Shown: positions 26,323 through 35,954 of the stretch, piece after piece
How positions within the stretch are numbered: position 1 is the first letter of the stretch
Layout of the letters: every line of letters starts with the position of its first letter
From: an uncultured Paracoccaceae bacterium
GTDB taxonomy: Bacteria > Pseudomonadota > Alphaproteobacteria > Rhodobacterales > Rhodobacteraceae
Length of the DNA stretch: 64,000 nt
Direction of reading: 5' to 3'
Assembly (NCBI GenBank): GCA_947500055.1
Contig: CANMQO010000003.1
Coordinates: forward strand, 248,001 to 312,000
Made by a program: the position numbers and the translations under genes
The notes under the pieces: model-generated
The model's input: only the letters and a program-made list of their open reading frames with translations
Database searches by the model: none
Told to the model about the DNA's origin: nothing

Positions 26323-26832
26323 TTAATGCGGCCAAAGCACCGGTTCTTGCGCATAGCTGATATATAGCGGGTGTCTGGGATGGCCGTCCTTTGTCAGACC
26401 CAAGGTATGAAGCTGCCGTTTGGAACTGCGCAGAACTGCCGTCACCGCCGGGCCACGGCCAAGATGCGCCCCATGCGTTCCCCATGCAGCAACAATCACA
26501 TCAGCCCAATCCACCCCATCGAGAATGACGGCATCGTTCTCTGGCCCCGTCGGATCAACGGCTTGCCGCATCTTGCGTGGATCCGTTTCACGCCATGCAA
26601 AAATATTGGTCACACGGAATGCCCCGAACCCAAGCGCCCGTGCGCGTCTTTCGCATCGTTCCACCGTCGGGTCATTCTGTAACTCTGTCGCCTTGGATGG
26701 GTTCAGCATGATAAACAGGACCCTTTTGCCTCGGCTGTCCCATTCGCGGGTCAGGGCATAGCGATACCGTTCGCAATCGGAATAAAGCGCGGTGGAAACT
26801 GTCTGATCGCTGGTTTGGGTCCGGGTAATCAT
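26323..26832 (-). CDS. DUF1643 family protein
   Basis: 169 residues, typical of DUF1643. Family-like segments are RYALTREW, LFIMLNPSKAT, NDPTVERCERRA and VTNIFAWRETDP. Its biochemical role is unknown. The ATG at 26832 lies only 5 bases after the truB stop, so it is probably translated from the same message. No membrane segment is seen. Confidence 0.9.
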   Translation of the reverse strand: MITRTQTSDQTVSTALYSDCERYRYALTREWDSRGKRVLFIMLNPSKATELQNDPTVERCERRARALGFGAFRVTNIFAWRETDPRKMRQAVDPTGPENDAVILDGVDWADVIVAAWGTHGAHLGRGPAVTAVLRSSKRQLHTLGLTKDGHPRHPLYISYAQEPVLWPH

Positions 26833-26837
26833 GGCAA

Positions 26838-27749
26838 TCACGCCGTCGGGATGAACACGCGGCTTGGTTGTAGTTCTCCGCCACGATAGGTGCCGACAGC
26901 AATGGCCTTTCCGTCGTAAGATGCCCACGCCTCTTCGCCAAATTCAACATCAGTCGCAATCACCGAGGCCGGATTGCCGTTCCGCAAACGGGCGACACTT
27001 TCCGCAAGGCAACGCACTTCCGGCAGGCTGTCCAGGCCAATTTCCAACGGCTTGAGGAAAGCATCGAGGTCAGGGGTCCTGGCCATTGCATCGACCTGTT
27101 CGAGCGTTACCCCACCCTCGGCCTGAAACGGGCCGGACCATATCCGGCGAAGGGATTTCACATGGGCCTTGCAACCCAGAGCATCGCCCAGGTCCCGCGC
27201 GATAGCCCGCACATAGCCGCCCTTGCCGCATGTCATCTCAAGTGTGACGTGATCGACATCGGGGCGATCAACAAGCACAAGTTCCTCAACCCATAATGGC
27301 CGCGCGGCGAGCTCCATCTCGGTTCCTTCACGAGCTTTCTTGTAGGCCCGCTGACCATCGACCTTAACCGCCGAAAATTGCGGCGGAACCTGCATGATGT
27401 CGCCGACAAACTGACCCAAGGCGGATTTGATCGTTTCGTCATCAGGGCGCAGATCGCTTTCCCCGATCACCTCGCCTTCGGCATCATCAGTATTAGTGGC
27501 CTGACCCAAACGAATGGTGAACATGTAGGCTTTCATCGCGTCGGTGACGAAGGGCACGGTTTTTGTGGCCTCGCCCAATGCAACGGCCAGCACGCCGGTC
27601 GCCTCCGGGTCGAGTGTGCCGGCATGGCCTGCCTTTCTGGCGTCCAACGCCCAGCGCACCTTGTTCACGACTGCGGTTGACGTGATGCCCGCCGGTTTAT
27701 CGACAACCAGCCAGCCGGAGATATCGCGCCCTTTGCGTTTGCGTGCCAT
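26838..27749 (-). CDS. truB: tRNA pseudouridine(55) synthase
   Basis: 303 residues. The catalytic aspartate is D47 in [12 protein letters not shown]; the KPAGITS motif at 18-24 and [12 protein letters not shown] are conserved family blocks. It converts U55 of tRNAs to pseudouridine in the T-loop. The ATG at 27749 (MARKRKGRD) fits the family N-terminus, while the frame extends to 27890 without a likely start. It is followed directly by DUF1643. The usual upstream partner rbfA is absent; recQ lies upstream instead. Confidence 0.96.
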   Translation of the reverse strand: MARKRKGRDISGWLVVDKPAGITSTAVVNKVRWALDARKAGHAGTLDPEATGVLAVALGEATKTVPFVTDAMKAYMFTIRLGQATNTDDAEGEVIGESDLRPDDETIKSALGQFVGDIMQVPPQFSAVKVDGQRAYKKAREGTEMELAARPLWVEELVLVDRPDVDHVTLEMTCGKGGYVRAIARDLGDALGCKAHVKSLRRIWSGPFQAEGGVTLEQVDAMARTPDLDAFLKPLEIGLDSLPEVRCLAESVARLRNGNPASVIATDVEFGEEAWASYDGKAIAVGTYRGGELQPSRVFIPTA

Positions 27750-27834
27750 TTTGCGTGCCCTTTGCCAGAATTTCGCTGTGCTAGTGTGATGATGCCAGAC
27801 GGTCAAGATCAGTGTGGTGGATGCCTGCGCCTTA

Positions 27835-29874
27835 TCAGGCGTCAGTTTGGCCCAGCACATCCAAAAACGCGTCGCCAAAGCGTTCGGCATATTTGTCGCC
27901 CAATACGCGGGTCAATTGGCCCATATCCGGGTTCCGCAGTTGTGCAACCTTGGCGATCAGGGATGCAGAGCAACTCATCGGTTTGTCCTGGCCATGCGGG
28001 CCGCGCGACAGCCGGGCCTGCGCATCGAGCAGGCGATCATAAATCGCCCCCTCATCATGTCCGGCAAGCTTGCGACGCGCGGGGTGCATCTCTTCAACGG
28101 CGCCTGCGATCACCTCAAGGAATGCCCGCCCATAGCTTTCCAGCTTCTTGGCGCCAACACCACCAATATGGGCCATGTCATCCAGCGTCATCGGCTTTGT
28201 TTCCGCCATTTCGATCAACGTGCGGTCATTGAAGATGATATAGGCCGGTGCATTGGCCTGCTCGGCCAGATAGCGTCGCTTGGCCTTGAGCGCCGACAAG
28301 AGGGGTGCATCTTCATCACTGACAAGCATACGAACCTTGGGGCCTGATTTGGCCGCTCTGATCGTGTCGCGCCGCAGTTCTATGCTGGCCTCACCACGCA
28401 GGATGGGGCGGGCATGGGGGGTCATGCGCAACGCACCATGTCGGTCCCGGTCGGGACGCAGCAGATCATGCCCCATCATCTGCCGAAAAATCGCCTGCCA
28501 TTGGCGTTTGTCGTACTCCTTGCCAACCCCGAATGTGGGCAAACTGTCATGGCCCCGCTGGGTGACCTTTTCGGTTTGGTTGCCCATCACGATGTCAATC
28601 AAATGACCGGCTCCAAACCATTCCTCGGTTCGCAGTGCGGCAGACAGCGCCATTCGGACTGCCGTGGTGCCGTCAAACACTTCTGCGGGCTTATCGCAAA
28701 GGTCGCAGTTGCCGCAGGGTTCTGAGGTTTCGCCAAAATAGCCAAGCAGGTTCTGGCGGCGGCACCGCAGCGCCTCTGCAAGACCCAAAAGCGCGTTGAG
28801 CCGACCATGGTCCGCCGCGCGGCGTTCGGGCGGGGCCAGGCCTTCGTCAATTTGCTGGCGGCGATAGCGGATGTCATCGGGGCCGAACAGCGTCAGGGTT
28901 TCAGCAGGGGCGCCATCACGGCCGGCGCGCCCTATCTCCTGATAATAAGCCTCGATCGATTTGGGCAGATCGGCATGGGCGACCCAGCGAATATCCGGTT
29001 TGTCGATGCCCATGCCAAAAGCAACGGTTGCACAAACGATCAGCCCATCCTCGCGGGCGAAACGTTGTTCGACGATACGGCGGTCCTCTGCCTCCATCCC
29101 GCCGTGATAGTGGCAGGACAGGTGGCCGTCCTCTTGCAGGGCGCGGGCCAGTGTTTCCGTCTTGGCGCGCGTGCCGCAATAAACGATGCCCGATTGCCCC
29201 TTGCGGGCGGCAGCGAAAGACAGGATTTGTTTGCGGGGGCCATCCTTGACGGCAAAGGCCAGATGAATGTTGGGTCGGTCAAAGCCGCGCAGAAATGTCG
29301 CAGGTTGCTGGCCTGCAAAGAGTTTCTGAACGATCTCGTCCCGCGTTTCTGCATCGGCCGTGGCGGTAAAGGCCGCCAGCGGGACATCCAGCATTTCGCG
29401 CAACTCCCCGATGCGCAGGTAGTCAGGACGGAAATCATGCCCCCATTGGCTGACACAATGCGCCTCGTCCACGGCGATCAGGCTAACGCCAGCCCGATGC
29501 AGCATTTGCATCGTCCCGCCCGAGGCCAGGCGTTCTGGCGCCATGTATAGCAGCTTGAGCGTGCCCGCTTCCAATGCGTGCCAGACGGCTTCGGTTTCCT
29601 CGGCCGTATTTCCAGAAGTCAGGGCACCAGCCTCAACCCCCGCTTCGCGCAGGCCGCGCACCTGATCCCGCATCAGCGCGATCAGCGGCGATATGACAAC
29701 GGTGACCCCCTCACGCACCAGCGCTGGAAGTTGAAAGCACAGCGATTTGCCCCCGCCTGTCGGCATGATTGCAAGGGTATTCTGCCCTTGCGCAACCGCC
29801 TCGACGATTTCCTGCTGACCGGGACGAAATGCATCAAAGCCGAATACGTCAGAGAGTAGCGTGTCGGTGCGCAT
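27835..29874 (-). CDS. recQ: ATP-dependent DNA helicase RecQ
   Basis: 679 residues from the ATG at 29874. An ATG at 29925 would add 17 residues but has no ribosome site. Helicase motifs are complete: Walker A PTGGGKS, DEAH box [18 protein letters not shown], and the C-terminal helicase motif [10 protein letters not shown]. The RQC zinc cysteines are present ([12 protein letters not shown] then CGNCDLC). An HRDC domain lies at the end (about 540-610), with [12 protein letters not shown]. It unwinds DNA 3' to 5' in RecF-type repair and at stalled forks. The gene has family length and no signs of decay. Confidence 0.95.
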   Translation of the reverse strand: MRTDTLLSDVFGFDAFRPGQQEIVEAVAQGQNTLAIMPTGGGKSLCFQLPALVREGVTVVISPLIALMRDQVRGLREAGVEAGALTSGNTAEETEAVWHALEAGTLKLLYMAPERLASGGTMQMLHRAGVSLIAVDEAHCVSQWGHDFRPDYLRIGELREMLDVPLAAFTATADAETRDEIVQKLFAGQQPATFLRGFDRPNIHLAFAVKDGPRKQILSFAAARKGQSGIVYCGTRAKTETLARALQEDGHLSCHYHGGMEAEDRRIVEQRFAREDGLIVCATVAFGMGIDKPDIRWVAHADLPKSIEAYYQEIGRAGRDGAPAETLTLFGPDDIRYRRQQIDEGLAPPERRAADHGRLNALLGLAEALRCRRQNLLGYFGETSEPCGNCDLCDKPAEVFDGTTAVRMALSAALRTEEWFGAGHLIDIVMGNQTEKVTQRGHDSLPTFGVGKEYDKRQWQAIFRQMMGHDLLRPDRDRHGALRMTPHARPILRGEASIELRRDTIRAAKSGPKVRMLVSDEDAPLLSALKAKRRYLAEQANAPAYIIFNDRTLIEMAETKPMTLDDMAHIGGVGAKKLESYGRAFLEVIAGAVEEMHPARRKLAGHDEGAIYDRLLDAQARLSRGPHGQDKPMSCSASLIAKVAQLRNPDMGQLTRVLGDKYAERFGDAFLDVLGQTDA

Positions 29875-29960
29875 CAATCCCGGGAACCTGCTTTTTTCAT
29901 GCTCGTGTGCAGGCGACAATCCCATGCCGGGAATCGGTTCACAAGTGGCGGTGATGCAAG

Positions 29961-29999
29961 ATCAAAAGAAAAAGCCGGTGCCTTTATGGCCCCGGCTTT
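29961..29999 (-). terminator. Rho-independent terminator after the paralogous secreted-protein genes
   Basis: On the minus strand AAAGCCGG (29999-29992) pairs with CCGGCTTT (29978-29971) around an inner GCC/GGC pairing, followed by TTTCTTTTGAT. It lies about 31 bases after the stop of the second paralogue. Confidence 0.8.
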
Positions 30000-30030
30000 C
30001 TGTGTTGATGAGGATTTGGTGAGTGGCGGC

Positions 30031-30360
30031 TTAGTTGACGTCGAACTGCTTGGAAGCGACCACCTGACCATCGACCTTGACCAATGCGATCACGTCGCGG
30101 GTCTGCGGCAGGCCTGTGTTGACACGGACGTTTGTGTTGGCACCGGCTGTCAGACGCTCGGTCCCGACCAGTTTGCCCTGTGCGCCAGTGTGGAAGTCAT
30201 AGATTTCCAGCACGCCAGCGCTGTCAGCCGTGATCAGGCCCAGCTCGAGCACGTCGCCGCCTTCCAGGTTCTGGCCGTTCTCGAAATAGGTGTCAGCGGC
30301 ACCGGCAGTGGCAGTAACAGCAGCAGCGGCAGCAGCGAAGATGATTGTTTTGATAGACAT
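30031..30360 (-). CDS. Small secreted protein, copy 2 of tandem pair
   Basis: 109 residues. A clear Sec signal peptide (MSIKTIIFAAAAAAVTATAGAA) leaves a mature domain of about 87 residues, rich in beta-strand pattern, with no cysteine after cleavage. Ending is VVASKQFDVN. It is identical to the upstream copy at 101 of 109 positions. I do not recognise the family. The precursor is likely periplasmic or secreted. A terminator follows. It lies 388 bases from its partner, start to start. Confidence 0.85.
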   Translation of the reverse strand: MSIKTIIFAAAAAAVTATAGAADTYFENGQNLEGGDVLELGLITADSAGVLEIYDFHTGAQGKLVGTERLTAGANTNVRVNTGLPQTRDVIALVKVDGQVVASKQFDVN

Positions 30361-30418
30361 GATATTTTCCTTTGGTTTTCGTGTGTTGGGGTGCAGCTGA
30401 TGCCGCTTGAAGGGTGGC

Positions 30419-30748
30419 TTAGTTGACGTCGAACTGCTTGGAGGCGACGACCTGACCGTCGATCTTGACCACGGCGATCACGTCACGTGTCTGCGGCAGG
30501 CCTGTATCAACGCGGACATTTGTGTTGGCACCGGCTGTCAGACGCTCGGTCCCGACCAATTTGCCTTGCTGACCTGTGTGATAGTCATAGATTTCCAGCA
30601 CGCCAGCGCTGTCAGCCGTGATCAGGCCCAGTTCGAGCACGTCGCCGCCTTCCAGGTTTTTGCCGTTCTCGAAATAGGTGTCAGCGGCACCGGCAGTGGC
30701 GGTGACAGCAGCAGCGGCAGCAGCGAAGATGAATGTTTTAACGGACAT
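30419..30748 (-). CDS. Small secreted protein, copy 1 of tandem pair
   Basis: 109 residues with the same layout as its neighbour: signal peptide (cleavage likely after GAA near residue 22), then the mature domain. The two differ at eight places, for example V3/I3, F6/I6, K/Q after ENG, Y/F in YD(Y/F)HTG and D/N in RV(D/N)TG. Most changes are conservative, so both copies look functional. A strong AAAGGAACGAAACC ribosome site precedes the ATG. Promoter and regulator are not visible. Function unknown. Confidence 0.85.
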   Translation of the reverse strand: MSVKTFIFAAAAAAVTATAGAADTYFENGKNLEGGDVLELGLITADSAGVLEIYDYHTGQQGKLVGTERLTAGANTNVRVDTGLPQTRDVIAVVKIDGQVVASKQFDVN

Positions 30749-31164
30749 GGTTTCGTTCCTTTATATGTGTTTGCGGTGTTGAGCAGAGCGTGTCTGCGTT
30801 CGTTTGATGAAGCTAAGATTGATGCTCTGCCCGGTGATTTGTAGGGCCGTGGCGATCACGAAAACGGTGACAATTGTGATGAGGTTTGGTGCTTGACACG
30901 CAGGAGGATTGCCCAGTGGCGGGTTACTGTGCAACAGCGCACAGAAGCGCGGGGTGATCTGTGCGCAGGCTGCCCCTGGGTCAGTCCGGCACCTTTCAGC
31001 CGATCACAGATTACAGGCGCACCCAAATGCGTGAGCGGCCAATATTTTCACCCAATCGCGGCACCGTGAGGCAAATGAAACCCAATTAGACAAAGCAACG
31101 ATGGAAAACGGGCGTTGCCAACCCAGAATCGACCTCGTAACTCTGTACCGGTGGGAGGGCCGTC
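30749..31164. other. Divergent intergenic region
   Basis: 416 bases between the secreted-protein pair (leftward) and the histidine phosphatase gene (rightward). No gene, tRNA or obvious repeat is seen. It holds the promoters of both; the only clear signals are the ribosome sites next to each gene (AAAGGAACG at the left edge in minus sense, GGGAGGG at the right edge). Confidence 0.6.
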
Positions 31165-31809
31165 ATGGGCGAAATCATTCTTGTACGTCATGGTCAGGCA
31201 AATTCCGCAGCCAAGGATGAAGAAAGTTATGACCGGTTATCTGACCTGGGCCATCAACAGGCGCGTTGGCTGGGTGACTACCTGACCGCGCGCGAGGCAC
31301 CTTTTGACAAGGTTATTACCGGCAGCCTGCGCCGCCATCGGGAAACCGCCTCGGGCATTGGTTATGACGATCCACTGATTGACCCACGTTTGAACGAGAT
31401 GGATTACTTCAATCTGGGTCAGGCACTTGAAGATGTGCATGGTGTGCCCTTTCCCGGCCCCGATGAGTTTGCTGCCCATGTGCCGCAGGTCATGGAGGCC
31501 TGGCACCGGGCCGAGATCATGGGGGTCGAGACCTTTGCATCCTTTGAGGACCGCGTGACCGGTGTTTTGCAAGAGGCCGCAAAACCGGGTGTTCGGGTTC
31601 TTTGTGTGACATCCGGTGGCGTGATCGGCATGATCATCCGCCATTTGCTGGATCTTGATCCGACACGCATGGCACATGTGCTGCTGCCAATCATGAACAG
31701 CTCGCTTCATCGGGTGCACGTCATCCCGCAAGGGCCGATCCTTGCCGGGTATAATGCTGTCCCGCATCTTGATCATCCCGACCGGGCACATGCCCTGACA
31801 CATTACTAA
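31165..31809 (+). CDS. Histidine phosphatase family protein
   Basis: 214 residues. LVRHGQAN at the N-terminus carries the phosphorylated histidine, with ITGSLRRHRETA giving the second arginine and CVTSGGVIG near the end a family block; the latter has serine where many members have histidine (SH/SG), so the second catalytic histidine may be shifted. It belongs to the phosphoglycerate-mutase-like superfamily, probably a phosphatase. The substrate is unknown. A GGGAGGG ribosome site is present. The GST gene follows 12 bases on. Confidence 0.88.
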   Translation: MGEIILVRHGQANSAAKDEESYDRLSDLGHQQARWLGDYLTAREAPFDKVITGSLRRHRETASGIGYDDPLIDPRLNEMDYFNLGQALEDVHGVPFPGPDEFAAHVPQVMEAWHRAEIMGVETFASFEDRVTGVLQEAAKPGVRVLCVTSGGVIGMIIRHLLDLDPTRMAHVLLPIMNSSLHRVHVIPQGPILAGYNAVPHLDHPDRAHALTHY

Positions 31810-31821
31810 GAAAGACCTGTC

Positions 31822-32424
31822 ATGCTTAGACTACATTACGCCCGTGGCACGATTTCCGTCGCCGTTGCGATTGCCCTGGAAGAAGCGGGAATGGAATATG
31901 AGGCGGTGCGGATTGATTTTGCGACGTCGGACCAGACCAAAGATGACTACCGTCGCCTGAACCCCAAAGGCCGCGTGCCTGCGTTAGAGACGCCAAACGG
32001 CGTTTTGACCGAAACCGGTGCCCTATTAGAATATGTGGCCCCTGCCCTGGTACCGTCTGATCCATTTTCGGCGGCCAAGATGCGTGAATTGATGTGCTAC
32101 CTGAATGGTACAATGCACCCGCATCATGCACATGGCGCCCGCGGTGAGCGTTGGGCGGATGAGCAAAGCTCATTTGCGGATATGAAGCGGAAAGTGCCGG
32201 AGCGGATGGCGGATTGTTCCGCATATCTGGAAGAGTATTTGCCGGGCCTGCCATTCCCGATTGGCGAGTTCCAGGTTGTGTCCGATGCCTATCTTTATGT
32301 TGTATTGACGTGGCTGGCCGGAGATGGGGTTGAGATTGAACATTACCCAACCCTTGCCAAATTTCAGCACCAGATGAATACGCGCCAATCGGTGCAGGCA
32401 GTTTACGAGAAAGGTATGCTTTGA
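31822..32424 (+). CDS. Glutathione S-transferase family protein
   Basis: 200 residues. The N-terminal thioredoxin-like domain (1-75) shows NPKGRVPALE and the glutathione-contact TETGALLEY. The helical C-terminal domain carries a histidine-rich stretch (MHPHHAHGARGERW), as seen in a GST subgroup common in Proteobacteria. It probably conjugates or binds glutathione. The stop overlaps the start of the saccharopine dehydrogenase gene (TGATG). Confidence 0.9.
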   Translation: MLRLHYARGTISVAVAIALEEAGMEYEAVRIDFATSDQTKDDYRRLNPKGRVPALETPNGVLTETGALLEYVAPALVPSDPFSAAKMRELMCYLNGTMHPHHAHGARGERWADEQSSFADMKRKVPERMADCSAYLEEYLPGLPFPIGEFQVVSDAYLYVVLTWLAGDGVEIEHYPTLAKFQHQMNTRQSVQAVYEKGML

Positions 32425-33473
32425 TGGTACATCTTTGGATCCGCTCTGAATCCCGTGCTCATGAAGAACGGGTTGGCATCACGCCGCAGGGGGCCGCCAA
32501 GTTGATCGCGGCAGGATTTCGGGTCACGGTCGAAGAGGGCAGCCAGCGTATTTTGCCGATCGCGGATTACGCGGCAGCCGGTTGTGCGATTGCGCCTGAG
32601 TTTTCCTGGGTCGATGCGCCTGATGACGCGATCATTTTTGGATTAAAGGAATTGCCGGATGACGGCACGCCGCTGCGCCACCGTCACATCATGTTTGGCC
32701 ACGCCTATAAGGGGCAGCCTGCGGGGCAGGTTCTGCTGGGCCGGTTCAAGGCGGGCGGCGGGGCATTGTTGGATCTGGAATATCTGACAGACGCGGATGG
32801 CCGCCGGGTTGCAGCCTTTGGGTATTGGGCGGGCTATGCGGGCGCCGCAGTGGCGTTGATGTGCTGGATCGCACAACAACGCGGTGAAGTCGCAGGGGCC
32901 GTTAAGGCTTATCCGAATGCCAATCATATGCTGACCGAACTACAGCAATCGCTGGCCACACTTGGCACTGAGCGCCCGACCGCGCTGATTATCGGCGCAC
33001 TTGGCCGCGTGGGAACCGGTGCTGCAGATCTCTGTCAGGCGATGGGGGTGGCCACAACGAAATGGGATATGGCTGAAACCGCATCAGGCGGGCCGTTCCC
33101 CGAGGTGCTCACCCATGACATCTTTCTCAACTGCATATTGGCACGGCCGGGCACCCCGGTTTTTGTACCTGCGAGCGCGAAGGCCGGGCCGCGTGCTCTG
33201 TCGGTGATTGGTGACATAGCCTGCGACCCGGACAGCGATTTTTCACCGATCAAGGTTTATGATCGGACGACGACATGGAATGAACCGGCGTTGCGGGTGC
33301 ATGATCAACCGGTTCTGGATGTGACGGCGATTGATAACCTGCCTTCGATGCTGCCCGCTGAAAGCAGTGAGGATTTTGCCGCGCAACTATTGCCGCATCT
33401 CATGACGTTAGACGCATTGGATGACGGTGTATGGGGTCGCGCGCAGGCCTGTTTTGATCAGGCGATGAGCTAA
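32424..33473 (+). CDS. Saccharopine dehydrogenase (NAD+, L-lysine-forming)-like
   Basis: 349 residues, close to the yeast Lys1 type in length. The N-terminal AlaDH/PNT-like domain has LWIRSESRAHEERVGITP. ALIIGALGRVGTGA is the nucleotide site, with FGHAYKGQP and KWDMAETASGGPF characteristic of the lysine-forming form. It would interconvert saccharopine with lysine and 2-oxoglutarate, in these bacteria probably for lysine breakdown. The ATG at 32424 overlaps the GST stop. No other lysine gene lies in the window. Confidence 0.88.
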   Translation: MVHLWIRSESRAHEERVGITPQGAAKLIAAGFRVTVEEGSQRILPIADYAAAGCAIAPEFSWVDAPDDAIIFGLKELPDDGTPLRHRHIMFGHAYKGQPAGQVLLGRFKAGGGALLDLEYLTDADGRRVAAFGYWAGYAGAAVALMCWIAQQRGEVAGAVKAYPNANHMLTELQQSLATLGTERPTALIIGALGRVGTGAADLCQAMGVATTKWDMAETASGGPFPEVLTHDIFLNCILARPGTPVFVPASAKAGPRALSVIGDIACDPDSDFSPIKVYDRTTTWNEPALRVHDQPVLDVTAIDNLPSMLPAESSEDFAAQLLPHLMTLDALDDGVWGRAQACFDQAMS

Positions 33474-33477
33474 ACGG

Positions 33478-33804
33478 TCAGGCCGGACGATAAAGGTCGT
33501 CAGCTTCTGCGTTTGCATCTCCGCCCAACGCTTCGAGACCCGCTTCCAGATGATCGGACAGATGCGGTGACCCTTTGAGGTATTCTGCCGTGGGCACCGT
33601 TGCCTCGCGGGTCGCGGTGTCGATGGCTTCGTCAATGTCCTCGGCCTCGAAACTACCACGCCCAATCCAGAAAACGGCAACCAGACCGGCCTGTTCATCT
33701 TCGTTCAGACGTTCAATGAATGCGTCAAACTCATTTTCAGCCCGGTCCAGTTCACGGGCGAGGATGATCACCTCGGCGATTTTGTCTGCGGTAATAGGTA
33801 GCAT
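33478..33804 (-). CDS. DUF3775 family protein
   Basis: 108 residues, acidic, soluble. The family-like blocks are DKIAEVIILARELD, LVAVFWIGRG and a helical end with HLSDHLEAGLEALG. Function unknown. The ATG at 33804 is preceded by an AGGAGG-like site in minus sense; the frame continues upstream without a convincing start. It converges with the saccharopine dehydrogenase gene, 4 bases between stops, and diverges from the AhpD-like gene. Confidence 0.88.
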   Translation of the reverse strand: MLPITADKIAEVIILARELDRAENEFDAFIERLNEDEQAGLVAVFWIGRGSFEAEDIDEAIDTATREATVPTAEYLKGSPHLSDHLEAGLEALGGDANAEADDLYRPA

Positions 33805-33984
33805 GGATGGTCCTCCTGTTGCAGGCAACATGCGAGAGAATGGTGCGGCGAGCCTTGATCTGGCGCAAGTCTTTATCGGTAGAAGGGATTTCGCACCGAA
33901 AGGAACAGTGACAACCTGACCCCCGCTGTGCAACGAACGACCAGAACCCCGTTCAGTTGGGCCAGTCTTGCGAAAGGAACGATA

Positions 33985-34593
33985 ATGTCTTGGATTGATA
34001 CAGTCCCCTATGAAGAAGCAACCGGGAAGCTGAAGCTACTTTATGACCGCGTCAAAGGGCCGGACAACAATGTTGACAACATAATGATGATGCACAGCCT
34101 GCGCCCCCATTCGATGGAAGGGCATATGGCGATCTACAAATATGTTCTGCACCACTCCGGCAACACGATCCCGAAGTGGTTTCTTGAAACGCTTGGTGTC
34201 TGGGTCAGTGCGTTGAACGAATGCGCATATTGCGTCGAGCATCACTTCGCAGGTCTCAAACGGTTATTGGCCGATGACAATCGTGCCGCCGCAATTCGCG
34301 CAGCAATTGACGCGCGTGACCCCGACGCCGCGCCACTGACCGACGCAGAAAAGCTGGCCATGGAATATGCCCGCCAACTGACACGCGACCCAGGCGGTAT
34401 GAAACAAGACATCGTCATACGGCTACGCGAAGCGGGTTTCGATGACGGTCAAATTCTGGAGATCAATCAGGTCAGCGCCTATTTCAGTTACGCCAATCGC
34501 ACGGTGCTGGGTCTTGGCTGTTCGACCAAGGGGGACGTACTTGGCCTGTCGCCCAACAAATCCGATGACCCTTCCGATTGGAGCCATACATAA
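33985..34593 (+). CDS. Carboxymuconolactone decarboxylase/AhpD-like protein
   Basis: 202 residues. The AhpD-type active site is ECAYCVEHH, with C80, C83 and H87. That redox pair and surrounding helices fit the peroxidase-related branch of the family. It likely acts as an alkylhydroperoxidase or disulfide reductant. An AAAGGAACGATA ribosome site precedes the ATG at 33985; upstream in-frame starts lack one. It lies next to the singlet-oxygen cluster, but the reading direction is opposite and it ends at a shared terminator hairpin. Confidence 0.9.
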   Translation: MSWIDTVPYEEATGKLKLLYDRVKGPDNNVDNIMMMHSLRPHSMEGHMAIYKYVLHHSGNTIPKWFLETLGVWVSALNECAYCVEHHFAGLKRLLADDNRAAAIRAAIDARDPDAAPLTDAEKLAMEYARQLTRDPGGMKQDIVIRLREAGFDDGQILEINQVSAYFSYANRTVLGLGCSTKGDVLGLSPNKSDDPSDWSHT

Positions 34594-34613
34594 CCCGCGG
34601 CACATCGCTTGAA

Positions 34614-34636
34614 GGGTCCAAACGTCGTTCGGACCC
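34614..34636. terminator. Bidirectional terminator hairpin between convergent genes
   Basis: GGGTCCAAAC and GTTCGGACCC form a 10-base stem with one mismatch and a 3-base loop between the AhpD-like gene and the SDR gene. No long T-run is present on either side, so its strength is uncertain. Confidence 0.55.
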
Positions 34637-34639
34637 GGA

Positions 34640-35377
34640 TTATCTCGCCCCGAACAGCCGGTAATACATCCAATCAGGCATGAATTGGGACAGCCGGAAC
34701 ACCCATGAAAACACCATGGGAAAGCTTTTCTTGAAGCCGTCCGTGTTCATGTGTTCGAACACTTCCTTGGCCGCATCTTCGGGCGACATGATAAACGGCA
34801 TGTTGAAGTCGTTCTTTTCCGTCAGGCGCGTCTTGATGAACCCGGGGTTGATCAACTGCACTTCGATCGGAGATGTGCGCAGGTCAGCTTGCATGGATTC
34901 CGCAAGCGCCATCATCCCGGCCTTGGACGAACAATAGCCGATGGCACCCGGCAGGCCCCGGAAACCCGATAGCGATCCAACCAGCACGATATGCCCTGCG
35001 TTTTTGGTAACCATGTCCTTGATAACGGACCCGACGACGCGGGACGCCCCAAGGAAATTGACCTCGCCCATCATATCGGCTTTTTCGTTGTCCCAATCCT
35101 GCGCCTTCATCGGCCAGTAGACACCGGCAAGGTAAACAACACCGTCGAGGTCACCGGCCTCGGAGGCCGCTTTTTCCACAGCCGCTCGGTCAGTCACATC
35201 AACGGTAATGAAGGATGCCTTGCCGGGTAGTTCGGCAACCAATTCCCCAAGCCGATCTTCGGATCTGGCCGAGACAATCACCTCGGCCCCTGCACGGCTG
35301 AGGGCAAAGGCAACCTCGCGGCCCAACCCCTCGCTTGCACCGACCAGCCAATAGCGTTTTCCCTGCCAGTTTCTCAC
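34640..35377 (-). CDS. SDR oxidoreductase of the RpoE/ChrR-linked cluster
   Basis: 245 residues from a GTG at 35377, which has AGGAGAG just upstream; GTG overlaps the preceding stop region. The glycine motif is GASEGLG, and the active site is S..YCSSK with Y and K in the usual spacing. It belongs to the classical SDR family. In Rhodobacter sphaeroides the equivalent gene at this position (RSP_1087, from memory) belongs to the sigma-E singlet-oxygen regulon, where it is tied to the response pathway and to lipid products. Here it is last in the leftward cluster. Confidence 0.85.
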   Translation of the reverse strand: MRNWQGKRYWLVGASEGLGREVAFALSRAGAEVIVSARSEDRLGELVAELPGKASFITVDVTDRAAVEKAASEAGDLDGVVYLAGVYWPMKAQDWDNEKADMMGEVNFLGASRVVGSVIKDMVTKNAGHIVLVGSLSGFRGLPGAIGYCSSKAGMMALAESMQADLRTSPIEVQLINPGFIKTRLTEKNDFNMPFIMSPEDAAKEVFEHMNTDGFKKSFPMVFSWVFRLSQFMPDWMYYRLFGAR

Positions 35378-35378
35378 A

Positions 35379-35951
35379 TCACTCTCCTGCGTATCGCTGT
35401 TCACGGGGGCGCATCGTGGCCACCATTTCAGCAACCTTGATCCCGAATTTGCGGAACTGACTGCGGTTCATGATTGACCCGTTGGCCATCAGATACATCC
35501 AATCTGTCACATCAAGCGCGTGACCGCCCGCATCTTCAGTCAGCTTGATGCGGTAATTCAGCATGACCGCTGATCCGTCCTGCCGACCATGCCCCGCGCC
35601 GACAACATCGGGCGCTTCGGCTTTGATCGTGCCATCGTTGGACAGGGTCAAAGTCCACACACGATCCTGTTCATTGCCGCTATCGTAGTAAAACTTCTCG
35701 ACCATCGTTCCGACGTTACCGTTCCAGGTCGCATCAAAATCCGCGACGAAACGGGATGTGACGCGGCCCGTCGGCCCGTAAATGACGCCTTCGCAGATAA
35801 TGGGCCCCTGAAACCGCTCCCGAATGTCGAAGATTGGGCCATCAGAATAATCGCCGGACCGTTGCGCCTGAAACGACACGTAACGCTCTTTGCATAACAG
35901 GGCGAATGCCATCAGGGCCGCACCAATCAGAAGGTAGGCGATAAACGACAT
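35379..35951 (-). CDS. DUF3833 family protein
   Basis: 190 residues with an N-terminal hydrophobic segment (SFIAYLLIGAALMAFALL) that is an anchor or uncleaved signal. The following beta-rich domain has EGVIYGPTGRVTSRF and a closing MNRSQFRKFGIKVAEM. It matches DUF3833 in layout. Function is unknown; in R. sphaeroides the counterpart sits in the sigma-E cluster. It follows the MFS gene by 3 bases and precedes the SDR gene. Confidence 0.88.
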   Translation of the reverse strand: MSFIAYLLIGAALMAFALLCKERYVSFQAQRSGDYSDGPIFDIRERFQGPIICEGVIYGPTGRVTSRFVADFDATWNGNVGTMVEKFYYDSGNEQDRVWTLTLSNDGTIKAEAPDVVGAGHGRQDGSAVMLNYRIKLTEDAGGHALDVTDWMYLMANGSIMNRSQFRKFGIKVAEMVATMRPREQRYAGE

Positions 35952-35954
35952 CGT

